Positions 26,796-35,969 of a stretch of 64,000 nucleotides of DNA are shown piece after piece. The DNA is from Paraburkholderia saeva (GTDB taxonomy: Bacteria; Pseudomonadota; Gammaproteobacteria; Burkholderiales; Burkholderiaceae), in NCBI RefSeq assembly GCF_907164555.1, contig NZ_CAJQZC010000001.1:558001-622000 (forward strand), given 5' to 3'. The notes below the pieces were generated by a model. It saw only the letters and a list, made by a program, of their open reading frames with translations, had not been told where the DNA came from and did no database searches. The number at the start of each line of letters is the position of its first letter. Position 1 is the first letter of the stretch. Position numbers and translations under genes: made by a program.

Positions 26796-27808
26796 AAACG
26801 GCACTGATTACTGGCATCACTGGGCAGGATGGGTCTTTTCTTGCCGAATTTCTTCTTGATCGTGGTTACAAGGTCTTTGGTCTGGCTCGTCGGGAAAGCT
26901 GGATGCGTGCGAACAACGCGAGCCACCTCGCCGACCGGATCACTGTCCTGTTTGGCGACATGTCAGAAGGGATCGATATAGCCACTGCTTTGCAGGAAGC
27001 AAAGCCCGACGAGATCTACAATCTGGCTTCTCAATCCCGCCCGGGAGAGTCCTGGGCGCGCGCTCCCGAGACGCTCATGATCAACGGGATGGGCGCGATT
27101 CGACTGTTCGAGGCTGTGCGGCACGCGTTTCCCAAGGCTCGGGTCTATCACGCCTCGTCTTCGGAAATGTTCGGTGGCGCGAAAACTATCCCACAGAGTG
27201 AGGAGACGCCGTTTCATCCCGCGAATCCATACGCTGCGGCCAAGGTCTACGCCCACCACATGGTGCGGATTTGCCGTGAGAGCTACGGCCTGTTCATTTC
27301 CAGTGGAATCTTGTTCAACCACGAGAGCGAACGGCGTCCTCTGCATTTCGTTACGCAAAAGATTGCTTACGGTGCCGCCTGCGCCGCGTTGGGGATAACA
27401 AATTCGCTCGATCTGAACGAGCGCGGCCAACCGATCGTGTCGGGCGGGCGCCTCGCGCTTGGGAACCTCGATATCGCTCGTGACTGGGGGCACGCGATCG
27501 ATTTCGTGAGAGCGATGTGGCTCATGCTCCAGCACGAGAAACCTGATGATTTCGTGGTGGGCACTGGAAAGCTACATACCCTTCGTGATCTATGCCGGGC
27601 CGCCTACGGCCGTGTCGGACTGAACTGGGAAGACCATGTAGTGAGCGACCCGGGGCTGGTTCGTCCGCTGGAAACCGGACAGACATTGGCGGATCCATCA
27701 AAAGCGCGCAAAATCCTGGGTTGGGAGCCGACCATTAGCTTCGAGGAGATGGTTGGAAAAATGGTTGATACGCAGATCGAGCGACTCGAACCTCAGATTC
27801 GGCGCTGA
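26792..27808 (+). CDS. GDP-mannose 4,6-dehydratase family SDR (Gmd paralogue, possible GDP-4-keto-6-deoxymannose reductase)
   Basis: This 338-residue extended SDR opens [15 protein letters not shown] like Gmd and keeps the catalytic set (SSSEMFG and YAAAK) and the NHESERR motif. It lacks the Gmd arm sequence with RRASxFNT and IYxDPH that binds the neighbouring subunit's cofactor. Instead it reads RRESWMRANNASHLADRI. It is therefore a diverged paralogue lying immediately before a bona fide gmd. It could be a reductase giving GDP-D-rhamnose or GDP-6-deoxytalose, a second dehydratase, or a regulatory partner. Function is unresolved; the family is clear. Confidence 0.83.
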   Translation: MKTALITGITGQDGSFLAEFLLDRGYKVFGLARRESWMRANNASHLADRITVLFGDMSEGIDIATALQEAKPDEIYNLASQSRPGESWARAPETLMINGMGAIRLFEAVRHAFPKARVYHASSSEMFGGAKTIPQSEETPFHPANPYAAAKVYAHHMVRICRESYGLFISSGILFNHESERRPLHFVTQKIAYGAACAALGITNSLDLNERGQPIVSGGRLALGNLDIARDWGHAIDFVRAMWLMLQHEKPDDFVVGTGKLHTLRDLCRAAYGRVGLNWEDHVVSDPGLVRPLETGQTLADPSKARKILGWEPTISFEEMVGKMVDTQIERLEPQIRR

Positions 27809-27855
27809 GAACAATATTGTCTATTCAGTAAATTTGATTAAGCGGAACAGTTAAG

Positions 27856-28971
27856 ATGAAAAAGGCTTTGATTACCGGTATTACTGGTCAGGATGGCTCC
27901 TATCTGGCCGAGTTTCTGTTGAGCAAAGGGTATGAGGTGCACGGTATCAAGCGCCGTGCTTCATTGTTCAACACCGCTCGTATCGATCATATTTACGAAG
28001 ACCCCCATGTTCAGCATCCGATGCTCAAACTGCACTACGGCGATCTGACTGACACGTCGAATCTGATTCGGATTCTGCAGGAAGTGCAACCGGACGAAGT
28101 CTACAACCTGGGTGCGCAATCGCACGTTGCCGTAAGCTTTGAGTCGCCCGAATACACGGCGGATGTCGACGCCATTGGCGCTCTGCGTCTGCTCGAAGGG
28201 ATCAGGTTCCTTGGCCTCGAGAAAAAGACGCGCTTCTATCAGGCAAGCACATCCGAGTTGTATGGGTTGGTGCAAGAAACCCCGCAAAGGGAAACGACAC
28301 CTTTCTATCCGCGTTCTCCCTACGCAGTTGCCAAGCTCTACGCGTACTGGATCACAGTGAACTACCGCGAAGCCTACGGCCTCTATGCGTGCAATGGCGT
28401 GCTATTCAATCACGAGTCTGCGCGGCGCGGCGAAACGTTTGTTACCCGGAAGATCACTCGTGGGCTTGCCAATATCGCTCAGGGTCTTGATGGCTGCCTT
28501 TTCATGGGCAACCTCGATGCACTGCGCGACTGGGGACATGCGCGCGACTACGTCGAAATGCAATGGCTGATGCTGCAGCAGGACAAGGCAGAAGATTTCG
28601 TGATCGCCACGGGTGTCCAGTACAGCGTGCGTACGTTTATCGACAAGGCAGCAGCGCAGCTCGGTATCAAACTGGCGTGGGAGGGCGAGGGCGTAACCGA
28701 GCAAGGCCGGGTAGTATCGGTCACGGGTGACAAGGCGCCTGCGGTTAAGGTTGGCGACGTTCTTGTCAGGGTCGATCCGCGGTATTTCCGTCCCGCCGAA
28801 GTGGAAACGCTTCTCGGCGATCCGACGAAAGCCAAGGATAGCCTGGGCTGGGTTCCGAAGATCACACTCGACGAAATGGTCGAGGAAATGGTTGCCCACG
28901 ACCTCGATAAGGCTCGCCAGCACGCATTGCTGAAGAGCAAGGGTTTCACAGTTTCTGTAGGCCGCGAATAA
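27856..28971 (+). CDS. gmd: GDP-mannose 4,6-dehydratase
   Basis: This 371-residue enzyme converts GDP-mannose to GDP-4-keto-6-deoxymannose. Canonical Gmd features are all present: [76 protein letters not shown], the catalytic YAVAK in [12 protein letters not shown], and [16 protein letters not shown]. Near the C-terminus [22 protein letters not shown] is also diagnostic. Its stop overlaps the start of fcl by one base (TAATG). Substrate comes from ManC; the product goes to one of two Fcl proteins or to the Gmd paralogue upstream. Confidence 0.97.
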   Translation: MKKALITGITGQDGSYLAEFLLSKGYEVHGIKRRASLFNTARIDHIYEDPHVQHPMLKLHYGDLTDTSNLIRILQEVQPDEVYNLGAQSHVAVSFESPEYTADVDAIGALRLLEGIRFLGLEKKTRFYQASTSELYGLVQETPQRETTPFYPRSPYAVAKLYAYWITVNYREAYGLYACNGVLFNHESARRGETFVTRKITRGLANIAQGLDGCLFMGNLDALRDWGHARDYVEMQWLMLQQDKAEDFVIATGVQYSVRTFIDKAAAQLGIKLAWEGEGVTEQGRVVSVTGDKAPAVKVGDVLVRVDPRYFRPAEVETLLGDPTKAKDSLGWVPKITLDEMVEEMVAHDLDKARQHALLKSKGFTVSVGRE

Positions 28972-29912
28972 TGGACAGTCTGACCAAAGACGCGAAAATC
29001 TATGTTGCCGGCCATCGAGGGATGGTCGGCTCGGCGTTGGTTCGTAGCCTTCAGTCGAAGGGCTACACCAACATTTTGACTCGTACGCGGTCAGAGCTTG
29101 ATCTGCTCGACCAGCTGGCAGTTCGCGAATTTCTGCAATCCGAGCGGCCTGAGTACATTTTTGTCGCGGCAGCCAAGGTCGGCGGTATCTACGCCAACAA
29201 CACCTATGGCGCGGATTTCATTTACGAGAATCTGGCTGTCGAGGCGAACATCATTAACGGCGCACATCGCGCAGATGTAGGCAGGCTTTGTTTTCTCGGT
29301 TCCAGTTGCATCTACCCGCGCAATTGCCCGCAGCCGATCAAGGAGGAATATCTCCTCACCGGACCACTTGAACCCACCAACGAGCCATACGCCATAGCGA
29401 AGATTGCGGGCGTCAAAATGTGTGAAAGCTATAACCGTCAATACGGTAGGCATTACATTTCCGTAATGCCTACCAACTTGTACGGGCCTAACGACAACTA
29501 CGATCTGAACAACAGCCATGTGTTGCCCGCGCTCATCCGGAAGGCGCACGAGGCCAAGGCGCGTGGTGACAAAGAGCTGGTCGTATGGGGCACGGGCAAT
29601 CCCATGCGGGAGTTCCTGTACGTCGACGATCTTGCAGACGCCTGTGTGTTCCTGATGGAATCTGGTGTGAGCGAAGGGCTGTTCAATGTTGGAACGGGTG
29701 AGGACGTAACGATCCGTGAACTGGCCGAGACCGTAATGGATGTTGTGGGATTCGACGGCAGGATCGTCTTTGACGCTACCAAACCTGACGGAACCCCCCG
29801 CAAGCTTTTGAACGTAGATCGTATGCATCAGCTTGGATGGACTGCACGGACATCATTGCGCGATGGTATTGCCAGCGCTTACGGTGATTTTCGAAGTGGG
29901 CGAGACCAGTAA
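28971..29912 (+). CDS. fcl: GDP-L-fucose synthase (second copy)
   Basis: This 313-residue NADPH-dependent epimerase-reductase makes GDP-L-fucose from the Gmd product. It has [32 protein letters not shown], the YAIAK catalytic pair, and [26 protein letters not shown]. It is coupled to gmd by a TAATG junction, the usual gmd-fcl arrangement, so this is likely the main copy. The copy at 3864-4811 shares every motif but differs at many positions throughout. A run of non-coding sequence (about 395 bases) follows before the wbiG-like gene. Confidence 0.95.
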   Translation: MDSLTKDAKIYVAGHRGMVGSALVRSLQSKGYTNILTRTRSELDLLDQLAVREFLQSERPEYIFVAAAKVGGIYANNTYGADFIYENLAVEANIINGAHRADVGRLCFLGSSCIYPRNCPQPIKEEYLLTGPLEPTNEPYAIAKIAGVKMCESYNRQYGRHYISVMPTNLYGPNDNYDLNNSHVLPALIRKAHEAKARGDKELVVWGTGNPMREFLYVDDLADACVFLMESGVSEGLFNVGTGEDVTIRELAETVMDVVGFDGRIVFDATKPDGTPRKLLNVDRMHQLGWTARTSLRDGIASAYGDFRSGRDQ

Positions 29913-30307
29913 TAATCGGCGCATCGATGTGCGCCTGTCGCGTCGCGGTGCGCAGTCGACTGTCAGTAAACTAAAAAAGGATCAAGCAGCCGCCTGGTTC
30001 GCGCGGGGTGCAGAAGGTTGGGTAAGTTTCCGGGTGTCGCCCGCCCGTCGCACCGCATTCGCTCCGATCTTTGGAGCGAAGAAGAACGCAGTTGCCTGAC
30101 TGCATTCGCCGTTACTCGCATTTTGAAGCGCTTAAAGGCTTTGGACCCTGCCTGATGGTCGGCGCCCCAGCAACAGAATGTGTGGGTGGCCGCAGGTTTT
30201 AGTCGCTCCGCTCCGGATTTCCATGTCCGATACTTTGAGCATGCAGGTCCTGCATACCGTACGTGGGTACGAGCAGCGTCGATACCCCGTGTGTTGGAAA
30301 AAAATCT
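29913..30307. other. Intergenic region before the wbiG/H/I-like block
   Basis: About 395 bases with no credible gene. A small hairpin (CGCTCC / GGAGCG, 30060-30078) lies in the middle without a T-tract. The region may carry a promoter for the downstream genes, but none could be placed with confidence. Confidence 0.4.
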
Positions 30308-31264
30308 ATGACGTTATCTGTTGTCGTGTCAGGTGCGAACGGGTTTGTCGGTCGCGCGGTTTCGAGCGGGCTGATCGAGCGGGGAGACACAGTGGTTGGT
30401 CTCGTGCGACGTCCGGATACGGTCGGGCAGGGTGTGCGGGAGTGGGTCGATGAGAATGATTTCGTTGGCATCGAAGATCGTTGGCCGCACGACTGCCGTT
30501 GCGATGTTGTGATCCACCTTGCCGCGCGCGTGCACTTGATGCAGGATTCGGCGATGGATCCGCTGGCGGCTTACCGGGAAACCAATGTCGCCGGTACATT
30601 GCGCCTCGCAAGAGCGGCTCGCCTGGCTGGCGCACACCGGTTCGTGTTTGTGAGCAGTATCAAATCGGTTGCAGAGAGCGATCATGGCCGGCCGCTGCGC
30701 GAGTCAGACGAGCCTGCTCCCGGCGACCCATACGGAATCTCCAAACTTGAGGCTGAACGGGCGCTTCTGGCTTATGGTCGGGAAAGTGGGCTGCAAATCG
30801 TGATCGTCCGGCCACCGCTCGTATACGGTCCCGGCGTTCGCGCAAATTTCCTGCAACTCATGCGTGCGATTTCCGCTGGTATCCCGTTGCCGTTAGGCGC
30901 GATAAAAGCACGGCGGAGTCTGGTTTTTGTGGGCAATCTTGCGCATGCGCTGATTCACTGCGCGACCGATCCGCGAGCCGCTGGCGGTACCTTTCATGTC
31001 ACGGATACCCGCGACCTGACCATAACCGAACTGGCAAGGATGCTCGCCGCGCAACTGAATTCGCCTGACCGGCTGGTACCGGTTCCCCCGGCCTGGCTGC
31101 GGATTGCCGGGCGTTTGACCGGACGCTCGGCGCAGGTTGAACGGTTGATCGGTAGCCTGCAAGTTGATAGCGGGCACATCTGCGAAGTCCTGGGTTGGCG
31201 TCCGCCCTACACAGTCGAACACGGGTTGCTGGAAACAGCAGCGTGGTATCGGTCGACACACTGA
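30308..31264 (+). CDS. NAD-dependent epimerase/dehydratase, WbiG/WbpV-like (UDP-4-keto-6-deoxy-GlcNAc reductase)
   Basis: This 318-residue SDR shows VVVSGANGFVGRAVSSGL, the HLAARVHLM motif, FVSSIKSVAES, the catalytic YGISK in GDPYGISKLEAE, and RPPLVYGPGVRANF. The order reductase, MraY/WecA-like transferase, long dehydratase matches wbpV-wbpL-wbpM of Pseudomonas and wbiG-wbiH-wbiI of Burkholderia. The expected job is reducing the 4-keto product of the dehydratase to UDP-QuiNAc or UDP-FucNAc. I use the ATG at 30308; an upstream GTG at 30263 is in frame but adds residues outside the fold. Confidence 0.86.
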   Translation: MTLSVVVSGANGFVGRAVSSGLIERGDTVVGLVRRPDTVGQGVREWVDENDFVGIEDRWPHDCRCDVVIHLAARVHLMQDSAMDPLAAYRETNVAGTLRLARAARLAGAHRFVFVSSIKSVAESDHGRPLRESDEPAPGDPYGISKLEAERALLAYGRESGLQIVIVRPPLVYGPGVRANFLQLMRAISAGIPLPLGAIKARRSLVFVGNLAHALIHCATDPRAAGGTFHVTDTRDLTITELARMLAAQLNSPDRLVPVPPAWLRIAGRLTGRSAQVERLIGSLQVDSGHICEVLGWRPPYTVEHGLLETAAWYRSTH

Positions 31265-31273
31265 AACAGCCGC

Positions 31274-32311
31274 ATGTTCCCTGATTCGATATTTGCCGCT
31301 CCCGGACTGCGGGTGCTCACGTGTGCCATCGTTGCACTGATCGCGAGCGCGGCTATCCTCTGGACGCTGCTCAAGACGGGTCTCGCGTGGCGTCTGGCCA
31401 CGGACATTCCGAATGACCGTTCACTTCACACTCGTCCCACGCCTCGGGTGGGTGGGTGGGGCATCGTGCCGGTGGTGGTTATCCTGACACTGGGCGTCGC
31501 TCCTGGGCTGGCACCACCAGTACTTGCTGCAATGTCGCTCGCAATCCTCTCCCAGATCGACGACCGTCGGGGGCTCCCAGCCCGCGTTCGGTTTGGTGGC
31601 CATGTTGCGGCCGTAGCAGTGTTGCTGGTTACCTTTCCGGTTGATATCCCGTGGTGGGCACTGGTGCTGGTCGGCGTTCTGCTGGTCTGGTTGGTGAACC
31701 TCTACAACTTCATGGACGGAGCGGATGGTCTGGCAGGCGGAATGGCGGTTTTCGGTTTTGGTGCCTACTCCATCGCGTCATTGGCGGCAGATCACACGAA
31801 TCTTTCATTTGCGCTTGCCTGCAGTGCTGTCACCGGAGCTGCGGCGGGCTTTCTCTTCTTCAATTTTCACCCCGCCAAGATATTCCTTGGTGACGTTGGC
31901 TCTATTCCGCTGGGATTTCTGGCTGGGGCGTTTGGATATTGGGGCTGGCGTTCCGGAATCTGGCCAGTCTGGTTTCCGGCGGTGGTTTTCTCTCCGTTCA
32001 TAAGTGATGCATCTGTAACATTGCTAAAACGGCTTTTACGGGGAGAGAAATTTTGGCAGGCACACCGTGAGCACTATTATCAAAGAATGGTCCAGTCTGG
32101 CCTTGGGCACGCAAATACCGCGCGGATCTGGTACATGTTTATGATCGTTGGCATACTGTTTGCATTCTGTGCAGAAGCGCTGCGGCCGGGCTGGCAATGG
32201 CTCGTCGTAGCTTTATGGGGTGTGGTGCTTGTACTTGCAGGTGTGTGTGTGGACTTGCGCTGGCGTCGTTACATCGCCCGTTTGAACAACCCTGAGGTGC
32301 TGCGCAAATGA
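31274..32311 (+). CDS. Polyprenyl-phosphate N-acetyl-6-deoxyhexosamine-1-phosphate transferase (WbiH/WbpL-like)
   Basis: This 345-residue polytopic protein belongs to the MraY/WecA family. It carries HTRPTPRVGGWGIV near the start, the catalytic NFMDGADGLAGG, FFNFHPAKIFLGDVGSIPLGF, and the cytoplasmic histidine motif AHREHYYQRMV. It should transfer a UDP-activated FucNAc- or QuiNAc-1-phosphate to undecaprenyl phosphate and so start chain synthesis. Its end overlaps the WbpM-like gene by 4 bases (ATGA). A second, WecA-like transferase lies at 34600-35700, so the locus has two initiating enzymes. Confidence 0.91.
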   Translation: MFPDSIFAAPGLRVLTCAIVALIASAAILWTLLKTGLAWRLATDIPNDRSLHTRPTPRVGGWGIVPVVVILTLGVAPGLAPPVLAAMSLAILSQIDDRRGLPARVRFGGHVAAVAVLLVTFPVDIPWWALVLVGVLLVWLVNLYNFMDGADGLAGGMAVFGFGAYSIASLAADHTNLSFALACSAVTGAAAGFLFFNFHPAKIFLGDVGSIPLGFLAGAFGYWGWRSGIWPVWFPAVVFSPFISDASVTLLKRLLRGEKFWQAHREHYYQRMVQSGLGHANTARIWYMFMIVGILFAFCAEALRPGWQWLVVALWGVVLVLAGVCVDLRWRRYIARLNNPEVLRK

Positions 32312-34191
32312 CCAGATTCAAAGCCCGACGCCTGTCTTTCGCAGCGTTTGTGTTCGATTTGTGTGCGGTTGCAATCGTGTGGTTGCTCGCATACGTGATT
32401 CGTTTTAACGGGCCGGTGCCTGCGGACTTCTGGCATGGAGCGTTACGGGCACTCGGCTGGGTGCTACTGATTTACGCTGGCATGTTCCGCGGCTACGGGC
32501 TGTACCGCGGCATGTGGGTATTCGCGAGTTTGCCCGACCTGATGCGTATCGCGAAGGCGGTCGCCGTCGGTGCGCTTGTAGTGGTGATTTGCTCCGTATT
32601 GTTTCAGCCGGTTCCAGTCATTCCGCGATCGGTACTTATTTTGTCTCCGATGCTCCTTTTCCTGACGATGGGCGGTTCGCGGGCGATGTATCGCGCAGCC
32701 AAGGAGTTTTATCTCTACGGGGGCCTGGTAGCGCAAGGCAAGCCTGTCCTCGTGCTCGGCGCGGGTACGGCGGGGGCCAATCTGGTCCGCGAACTGAAGC
32801 GCTCAGGGGAATGGCGTCTTGCGGGTTTGCTTGATGATGACCCGGTGAAGCAGGGGCGCGAAATCTACGGTCATAGAGTGCTCGGTCCAATCAGTGATCT
32901 GCATACAGTCGCTGAAGAACTGAAGGTGGAGCACGTGATCATCGCGGTTCCTTCCGCTTCAGTGGAGGCACACCGTCGCATTGCAACCTTGTGCGTAAGG
33001 GCGGGAGTGCGTGCGATGGTTTTGCCTGCCCTGACCTCGCTCACCCAAGGTCAGGGTTTCATGTCGCGCGTGCGGCAGATCGACCTTGAAGATTTACTCG
33101 GCCGCGACCCAGTTACAGTCGATACTGCGCACGTCGAAAGGCTTTTGAAGAATCGCGTTGTCATGGTCACGGGGGCGGGCGGATCGATCGGTTCCGAACT
33201 CTGCCGTCAGATTCTCCGGTTTGGACCAGTGCAACTCATTGCTTTTGATGTGTCCGAATTCTCGATTTATCGACTGAATGAAGAGTTGCGAGACAAGTTT
33301 CCAGAAGTCGCCTTTGTGCCTGTGATTGGCGATGTGAAGGATTCCCTGCTGCTTGATCAAGTACTGGGACGACATTGCCCGCACATTGTCTTTCATGCGG
33401 CTGCGTATAAACATGTGCCGCTGATGGAGGAAATCAACAGTTGGCAAGCGATCCGAAATAACGTTCTCGGGACCTATCGGGTTGCGCGTGCCGCTATACG
33501 TCACGACGTTGCTCACTTTGTGTTGATTTCGACCGATAAGGCCGTCAATCCAACCAACGTGATGGGTGCGAGCAAGCGGCTCGCGGAGATGGTCTGCTCT
33601 ACGCTACAGCAAAGCAGCCCGAGGACGCAGTTCGAAACGGTACGGTTCGGTAACGTGCTGGGGAGTGCGGGCAGCGTCATTCCGAAATTTCAGGAGCAGA
33701 TTGCGCGAGGCGGCCCGGTGACCGTGACGCATCCGGAGATTACGCGTTTTTTCATGACGATCCCTGAAGCTTCGCAACTGGTGTTGCAGGCGTCGAGCAT
33801 GGGACAGGGCGGTGAGATCTTCATCCTGGACATGGGGCAGCCTGTCCGCATCGCTGATCTGGCGCAAGATCTGATTCGCCTCTACGGGTTCACCGAGGAG
33901 CAGATCAAGGTCGTCTTCACGGGATTGCGTCCCGGCGAAAAGCTGTACGAGGAACTGTTGGCGGACGACGAAACGACCACTCGCACGCCGCATGCAAAGC
34001 TGCGAATCGCAAAGGCGCGAGAGGTTCCGGATAACTTGATCGACGACCTATTGCCGTGGCTGATGCAGCATCGCGTGCCATCGGATGATGAGGTGCGGCG
34101 GGATTTGCGTCGCTGGGTTCCGGAGTATCAGCCGACGGTGACACCTACCCTGCAAAGTGTCGCCTCTTTGCGCACGGGTAACGCGCTCTGA
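32308..34191 (+). CDS. Membrane UDP-GlcNAc 4,6-dehydratase (WbiI/WbpM-like)
   Basis: This 627-residue enzyme belongs to the long WbpM/CapD group: about four N-terminal membrane helices, a first nucleotide-binding fold (VLGAGTAGANLVREL, near residue 147), and the catalytic SDR domain beginning VVMVTGAGGSIGSELCRQI near residue 288. The active site reads STDKAVNPTNVMGASKRLAE, where methionine takes the place of the usual tyrosine, as is known for long dehydratases. The end includes GLRPGEKLYEELL. It makes UDP-4-keto-6-deoxy-GlcNAc for the upstream reductase. Context and motifs agree well. Confidence 0.95.
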   Translation: MTRFKARRLSFAAFVFDLCAVAIVWLLAYVIRFNGPVPADFWHGALRALGWVLLIYAGMFRGYGLYRGMWVFASLPDLMRIAKAVAVGALVVVICSVLFQPVPVIPRSVLILSPMLLFLTMGGSRAMYRAAKEFYLYGGLVAQGKPVLVLGAGTAGANLVRELKRSGEWRLAGLLDDDPVKQGREIYGHRVLGPISDLHTVAEELKVEHVIIAVPSASVEAHRRIATLCVRAGVRAMVLPALTSLTQGQGFMSRVRQIDLEDLLGRDPVTVDTAHVERLLKNRVVMVTGAGGSIGSELCRQILRFGPVQLIAFDVSEFSIYRLNEELRDKFPEVAFVPVIGDVKDSLLLDQVLGRHCPHIVFHAAAYKHVPLMEEINSWQAIRNNVLGTYRVARAAIRHDVAHFVLISTDKAVNPTNVMGASKRLAEMVCSTLQQSSPRTQFETVRFGNVLGSAGSVIPKFQEQIARGGPVTVTHPEITRFFMTIPEASQLVLQASSMGQGGEIFILDMGQPVRIADLAQDLIRLYGFTEEQIKVVFTGLRPGEKLYEELLADDETTTRTPHAKLRIAKAREVPDNLIDDLLPWLMQHRVPSDDEVRRDLRRWVPEYQPTVTPTLQSVASLRTGNAL

Positions 34192-34240
34192 GTTTGTGCA
34201 TTGCACTGGCAGGGCATTGGGATACTTGCCATAGGGCCAC

Positions 34241-34534
34241 TCAGGGTCTGATGGACCTGCAAGGATTCGGCGCGGCGCCGCCGTAGTGCGCAACGGTAGA
34301 CAGAGCTGCGGTGGCCGCTATCGTGCCGGCCACCTTTAACGCGTGTCCAACCGAATCAGACTCTGGTGACTTATTGGCAATCGGGCTTCTTCCGTAGGCA
34401 CTGCACTCGGGCGCCGCGCTATTGGCTTCAACGGATCGGGCGCTCCATGCCACATTGTCGGTCGCAGTATTTGCGAGCCCACCTTGCGCCGCGACGGTCG
34501 CTAAAACGCCAACGAGCAGCATTCTCCTTTTCAT
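34241..34534 (-). CDS. Small secreted protein of unknown function
   Basis: This 97-residue protein has a clear signal peptide (MKRRMLLVGVLATVAAQGG, cleavage probably after LA near residue 21). AAGGA sits 6 bases before the ATG at 34534, supporting translation. The mature part is Ala/Ser-rich, has a pair of Cys residues (one mid-protein, one near the C-terminus, which could form a disulfide), and a hydrophobic stretch VAGTIAATAALSTVAHYGGAAP. It lies tail-to-tail with the WbiI-like gene and directly after the WecA-like gene on the same strand. I recognise no family. Confidence 0.65.
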   Translation of the reverse strand: MKRRMLLVGVLATVAAQGGLANTATDNVAWSARSVEANSAAPECSAYGRSPIANKSPESDSVGHALKVAGTIAATAALSTVAHYGGAAPNPCRSIRP

Positions 34535-34599
34535 CGCGGTTCCTTTTGTTGATAGATTCGAGGGTGCATTCCTGCAACGCATGGCTAATTGCAACTTTA

Positions 34600-35700
34600 C
34601 TACCGCCGTCCTTTCCTCACCACCATCCACCGCGGTGACTTAAACCGCACAATACTCACATAAAGCCACACATACGTAGCAGCAAACACAACAACAAAGC
34701 AAAACAGATGCACCGTATGCCGCCAGAACAACGTAGCCGGAATCACCGCAACTAAACAAAGCAACCACAAATAAGGCGAAGTCAAAGAATTCCGCCGGGT
34801 CAACTCCCTCGCAGTCCGCACACCTACGGCCCACCGCATCAACCGCTTATAAACAAGCATATGCAGGTGCACGCCGTCGGGAATCCCGGGCGACATCCCC
34901 CGAATAAACTTCTTCCGATAGATCGAGAAGCAGGTCTCAAAAATCGGATACATGAAGAGCAAAACCGGAAACCACGCCGACACATCGCGATTGCGCATCA
35001 CAAGCATGATGGATAGCTCAGCAAGCATGAACCCAATAAAATAAGCCCCACCGTCCCCAAGAAAAATCAAACCCGCCGGAAAATTCCAGATAAAAAATCC
35101 CATCACCGCGCCCATCATAATGAGCGACGCGGACAGCACGATAGGATCGGAAACCTGGAACGCGACATATGCCATCGAGGCGAACATCATGAACGCGACC
35201 ATCGAAGCGAGCCCGTTAAAGCCATCGATGATATTGATCGCGTTAGCTAGCGCAGCCACTGCAAGCACTGTCACAGCGCAAGAAATCACCGCATAAGAAA
35301 GCAGAAAGTCGAGCGGCGGCACGCTGATCCGCGTCACGCCAATATCGAGCAGAAAGAACGCCAACGCAGCAGCTGCCATCGTGCAGAGCAGACGCACCAG
35401 CGGCGAAACGCGCTTGGTGACGTCCTCAACCAGTCCGGAGGCAAACGCCGGCATCCCGCACGCCACAAGACCCAGAATCCCGCCCGAAACGGCCGGGTAG
35501 GCGCGATGCAGCTGCAACGCAGACACAATCAGCCCCAGCAGAATCCCTGTCCCGCCGATCCGCGGCACGGGACGCGCGTGGAATTTCTGCACGCCGGCGA
35601 GATCGGTATCGGTGGAGAATTTTTCATGCAGATGCGCATAGCGCACGATCAACAGCGTGACCAGCAGTGAAACGAGAAAGCCGAGCGCGAAACTGAGCAT
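34600..35700 (-). CDS. WecA-like undecaprenyl-phosphate sugar-1-phosphate transferase
   Basis: This 366-residue polytopic protein of the MraY/WecA family has about eleven membrane helices. Key motifs are KFHARPVPRIGGTGILLG, the catalytic NIIDGFNGLASM, NFPAGLIFLGDGGAYFIGF, and the histidine-containing GIPDGVHLHMLVYKRLMRW. The ATG at 35700 (MLSFALGFLVSLLVTLLIV) fits the family start; the frame extends upstream through poorly coding sequence. GlcNAc-1-phosphate is the typical substrate, giving lipid-linked GlcNAc for O-antigen or enterobacterial-type chains. It lies just beyond the WbiH-like enzyme of the same family. Confidence 0.9.
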   Translation of the reverse strand: MLSFALGFLVSLLVTLLIVRYAHLHEKFSTDTDLAGVQKFHARPVPRIGGTGILLGLIVSALQLHRAYPAVSGGILGLVACGMPAFASGLVEDVTKRVSPLVRLLCTMAAAALAFFLLDIGVTRISVPPLDFLLSYAVISCAVTVLAVAALANAINIIDGFNGLASMVAFMMFASMAYVAFQVSDPIVLSASLIMMGAVMGFFIWNFPAGLIFLGDGGAYFIGFMLAELSIMLVMRNRDVSAWFPVLLFMYPIFETCFSIYRKKFIRGMSPGIPDGVHLHMLVYKRLMRWAVGVRTARELTRRNSLTSPYLWLLCLVAVIPATLFWRHTVHLFCFVVVFAATYVWLYVSIVRFKSPRWMVVRKGRR

Positions 35701-35969
35701 GAAAGTGAGCCTGAACGAAGACGCGGAATTATACAAACGAAACCCACGGTAACCCCTGAAACCGGAATAGCGCGCGCCTCGACACCCGAATCCGCCGCGT
35801 CCCAAATAATGATTCAAAAGGTCAACAGCAGCCGTAAGGAAACGTTGTTTCTCATGGATTTCCCCAATCAATTCCTTACGAAAAGGCGCCGTTAACACGC
35901 AGATGGCGCGGGTTTCCAACCGTTCGACGCGCGCCTGCAGTCGATCGACCCCGACGTTCCGGAGAAACA

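Noticed and set aside
29833..30099. Plus-strand frame of 88 codons at the end of the second fcl gene
   Set aside because: It overlaps fcl out of frame, and the remainder has no recognisable domain.
35813..35840. TCAA and GCCGTAA spaced like a flagellar sigma-28 promoter ahead of the chemoreceptor
   Set aside because: Spacing is about 13 bases rather than about 15 and the -10 match is partial; too weak to list as a promoter.
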